Source: JAYFRE01 sp034926235 (GTDB taxonomy: Bacteria > Pseudomonadota > Alphaproteobacteria > Rhodospirillales > Magnetospirillaceae). Taken from it: DNA of 8,350 bases. The position numbers and the translations under genes were made by a program. Below are positions 7,459 through 8,350 of this stretch, piece by piece. The DNA lies in the NCBI GenBank assembly GCA_034926235.1, contig JAYFRE010000157.1, forward strand, positions 1 through 8,350, in the 5' to 3' direction. The notes beneath the pieces were generated by a model. That model did no database searches, had not been told where the DNA came from, and saw only the letters and a list, made by a program, of their open reading frames with translations. Each line of letters begins with the position of its first letter. Position 1 is the first letter of the stretch.

Positions 7459-7468
7459 GATCATGATC
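7459..7468. repeat. Second copy of palindrome GATCATGATC
   Basis: A 10 bp perfect palindrome identical to the core of the element at 5120-5131. It is about 80-90 nt upstream of the predicted sigma-54 start, a usual place for an enhancer-binding protein. Two copies could also be coincidence. Confidence 0.35.
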
Positions 7469-7586
7469 CGCGATTTCCCGAACCTGGAACACGAGACGCA
7501 GTTCGCAAACCGTATGGCTCAGGCAAACCCCGTGCCGTCTTCCTCAGCAAGAAAACCCGAAGACCACCCTCAGAAATCGGCGTTCA

Positions 7587-7595
7587 TGCTATAAT
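7587..7595 (+). promoter_or_regulatory. Extended -10 promoter (TG-C-TATAAT) for the TPR gene
   Basis: TGCTATAAT is a perfect extended -10 element on the plus strand. No good -35 hexamer is visible at 16-18 bp, which is typical of extended -10 promoters. Transcription would start around 7602, leaving about 48 nt before the ATG at 7650. This is a vegetative-type promoter, unlike the sigma-54 one facing flgD. Confidence 0.55.
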
Positions 7596-7649
7596 TTTGC
7601 TGTGATTCAATTTCCCGATCAGAATGCAAATAAGGACTGTCTGCTGACG

Positions 7650-8350
7650 ATGCCGCGCCCCAGCACAGAAGACGCCATGTCCCCCGCCATCCAGATGGTC
7701 TTGCGTCAAGCCGCTCAATGCCAGCAAGCCGGACAGTTCGAAGCCGCAGAAAGACTTTATCAAACAGTGCTGGCAGCCGAACCGGCCTCGGTGCCTGCCT
7801 TGGTCAACCTGGCCCTTTTGCTGTGCCAATTGGAGCGGCCGAAAGAAGCGCTGCCTTTTTTCGACACGGCCCTGTCCCTCTCTCCCGGCAACGCGCTGGT
7901 TCTCTGCTGCCAAAGCGCCGCTTTCCGTTCCCTGGGGCGTCCGGCGGAGGCCTTGGCCGCCGCGCGCGGCGCACGTGCAACCCACCCCGAATCCGTCCCC
8001 GCCGCGCTTCTCGAGGCCAAGTCCCTCCTCGACCTCGGCCTGCTGAACGATGCAGAAACGGCCTTTCGCAGGATATTGGCGCAAGACCCCCATCATGCCG
8101 ATGCCTGGAAGGGCCTGGCATCCGCATGCGCCTTGCAGGACGATACTCTGGGGAGCATCGAAGCCTATGAGGCGCTCGAACGCCTGGCTCCTGGACAGGT
8201 CACCGCTCGCTTAGTCCTGGCCAAACTGAAAATTTGTCAGTGGAACGGAATCGAATCCGATCGGGCCCGCGCCATGATTCTGGCCCCGCAAGGCAAGGGG
8301 GGAGGAACACCGTTCACCCTCCTGTCCATACCTATCGATCCGAAGGGACA
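7650..8350 (+). CDS. TPR protein with start of a SPINDLY/O-GlcNAc-transferase-like (GT41) domain, 3' end outside the window
   Basis: 233 residues are visible and the frame is open to the right edge. Residues about 15-181 form roughly five tetratricopeptide repeats; clear ones are at 17-46 (AGQFEAAERLYQTVLAAEP), 47-80 and 119-147 (LGLLNDAETAFRRILAQDP). After them, residues 190-233 (LAKLKICQWNGIESDRAR, then TPFTLLSIPIDPKG) match the linker that opens bacterial GT41 proteins: a C-x-W pair, then a PF-x-LL-x-IP box. The catalytic part should lie outside the window. Such enzymes transfer a sugar to protein Ser/Thr, and homologues near flagellar loci are candidates for flagellin glycosylation. The ATG at 7650 has only a distant AAGGA (7632-7636, 13 nt away). 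ATG 7677 is an alternative but has no ribosome binding site. There is no signal peptide, so it should be cytoplasmic. A plain TPR protein remains possible. Confidence 0.8.
   Translation, partial: MPRPSTEDAMSPAIQMVLRQAAQCQQAGQFEAAERLYQTVLAAEPASVPALVNLALLLCQLERPKEALPFFDTALSLSPGNALVLCCQSAAFRSLGRPAEALAAARGARATHPESVPAALLEAKSLLDLGLLNDAETAFRRILAQDPHHADAWKGLASACALQDDTLGSIEAYEALERLAPGQVTARLVLAKLKICQWNGIESDRARAMILAPQGKGGGTPFTLLSIPIDPKG

Larger units (their letters stand above)
7177..7649. other. Divergent intergenic control region between flgD and the TPR gene
   Basis: This 473 bp stretch has no gene I believe in. It is less GC-rich than its neighbours. It holds a sigma-54 promoter toward flgD (7390-7405), a leader of about 200 nt with a GGCA/TGCC palindrome (7284-7298) and an alternating CG tract (7223-7232), the palindrome GATCATGATC (7459-7468), and an extended -10 promoter toward the TPR gene (7587-7595). 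A 97-codon plus-strand frame (7301-7594) lacks a ribosome binding site, uses rare AGA/AGG codons and runs through the promoters; I regard it as noise. Confidence 0.75.

Noticed and set aside
7301..7594. 97-codon plus-strand frame in the intergenic region
   Set aside because: No ribosome binding site, basic composition with rare Arg codons, and it overlaps the sigma-54 promoter and the TATAAT box; no recognisable family.

Overview
The window is about 62% GC by eye. It looks like an alphaproteobacterial chromosome, probably of the Rhodospirillales / Magnetospirillum type. That placement rests on the style of the hook proteins, a sigma-54 promoter ahead of the hook genes, and a neighbouring TPR/GT41-type gene. 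It is an inference, not a database match.

Layout. Positions 3-1997 (+) hold most of a P-type ATPase of the heavy-metal (P1B) type; its true start lies left of the window. It converges, with an 11 bp gap, on a block of five minus-strand genes that read right to left: flgD (hook cap), flgE (hook), a small helical protein (FlgN-like by position), flgK and flgL (hook-filament junction). The gaps are short (45, 61, 52 and 15 bp) and every gene has a recognisable ribosome binding site, so the block is probably one operon. Upstream of flgD is a 473 bp intergenic region. It carries a near-consensus sigma-54 (-24/-12) promoter facing flgD, a GGCA/TGCC palindrome in the leader, and an extended -10 promoter facing the other way. 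That second promoter serves a gene starting at 7650 (+) that runs off the right edge; it encodes TPR repeats followed by what looks like the start of a SPINDLY/O-GlcNAc-transferase-type (GT41) domain.

How the parts fit. FlgD caps the growing hook, FlgE builds it, and FlgK and FlgL join hook to filament. The small gene sits where an export chaperone for FlgK/FlgL would be useful. The TPR/GT41 gene is a candidate glycosyltransferase for a flagellar substrate, but this rests on position and family only. The P-type ATPase is not obviously related to flagella.

Nothing here amounts to a wholly new system. The points most worth a second look are the ATPase's DYSC motif in place of CPC, the promoter and palindrome architecture upstream of flgD, the small flgE-flgK interposed gene, and the divergent TPR/GT41 gene.
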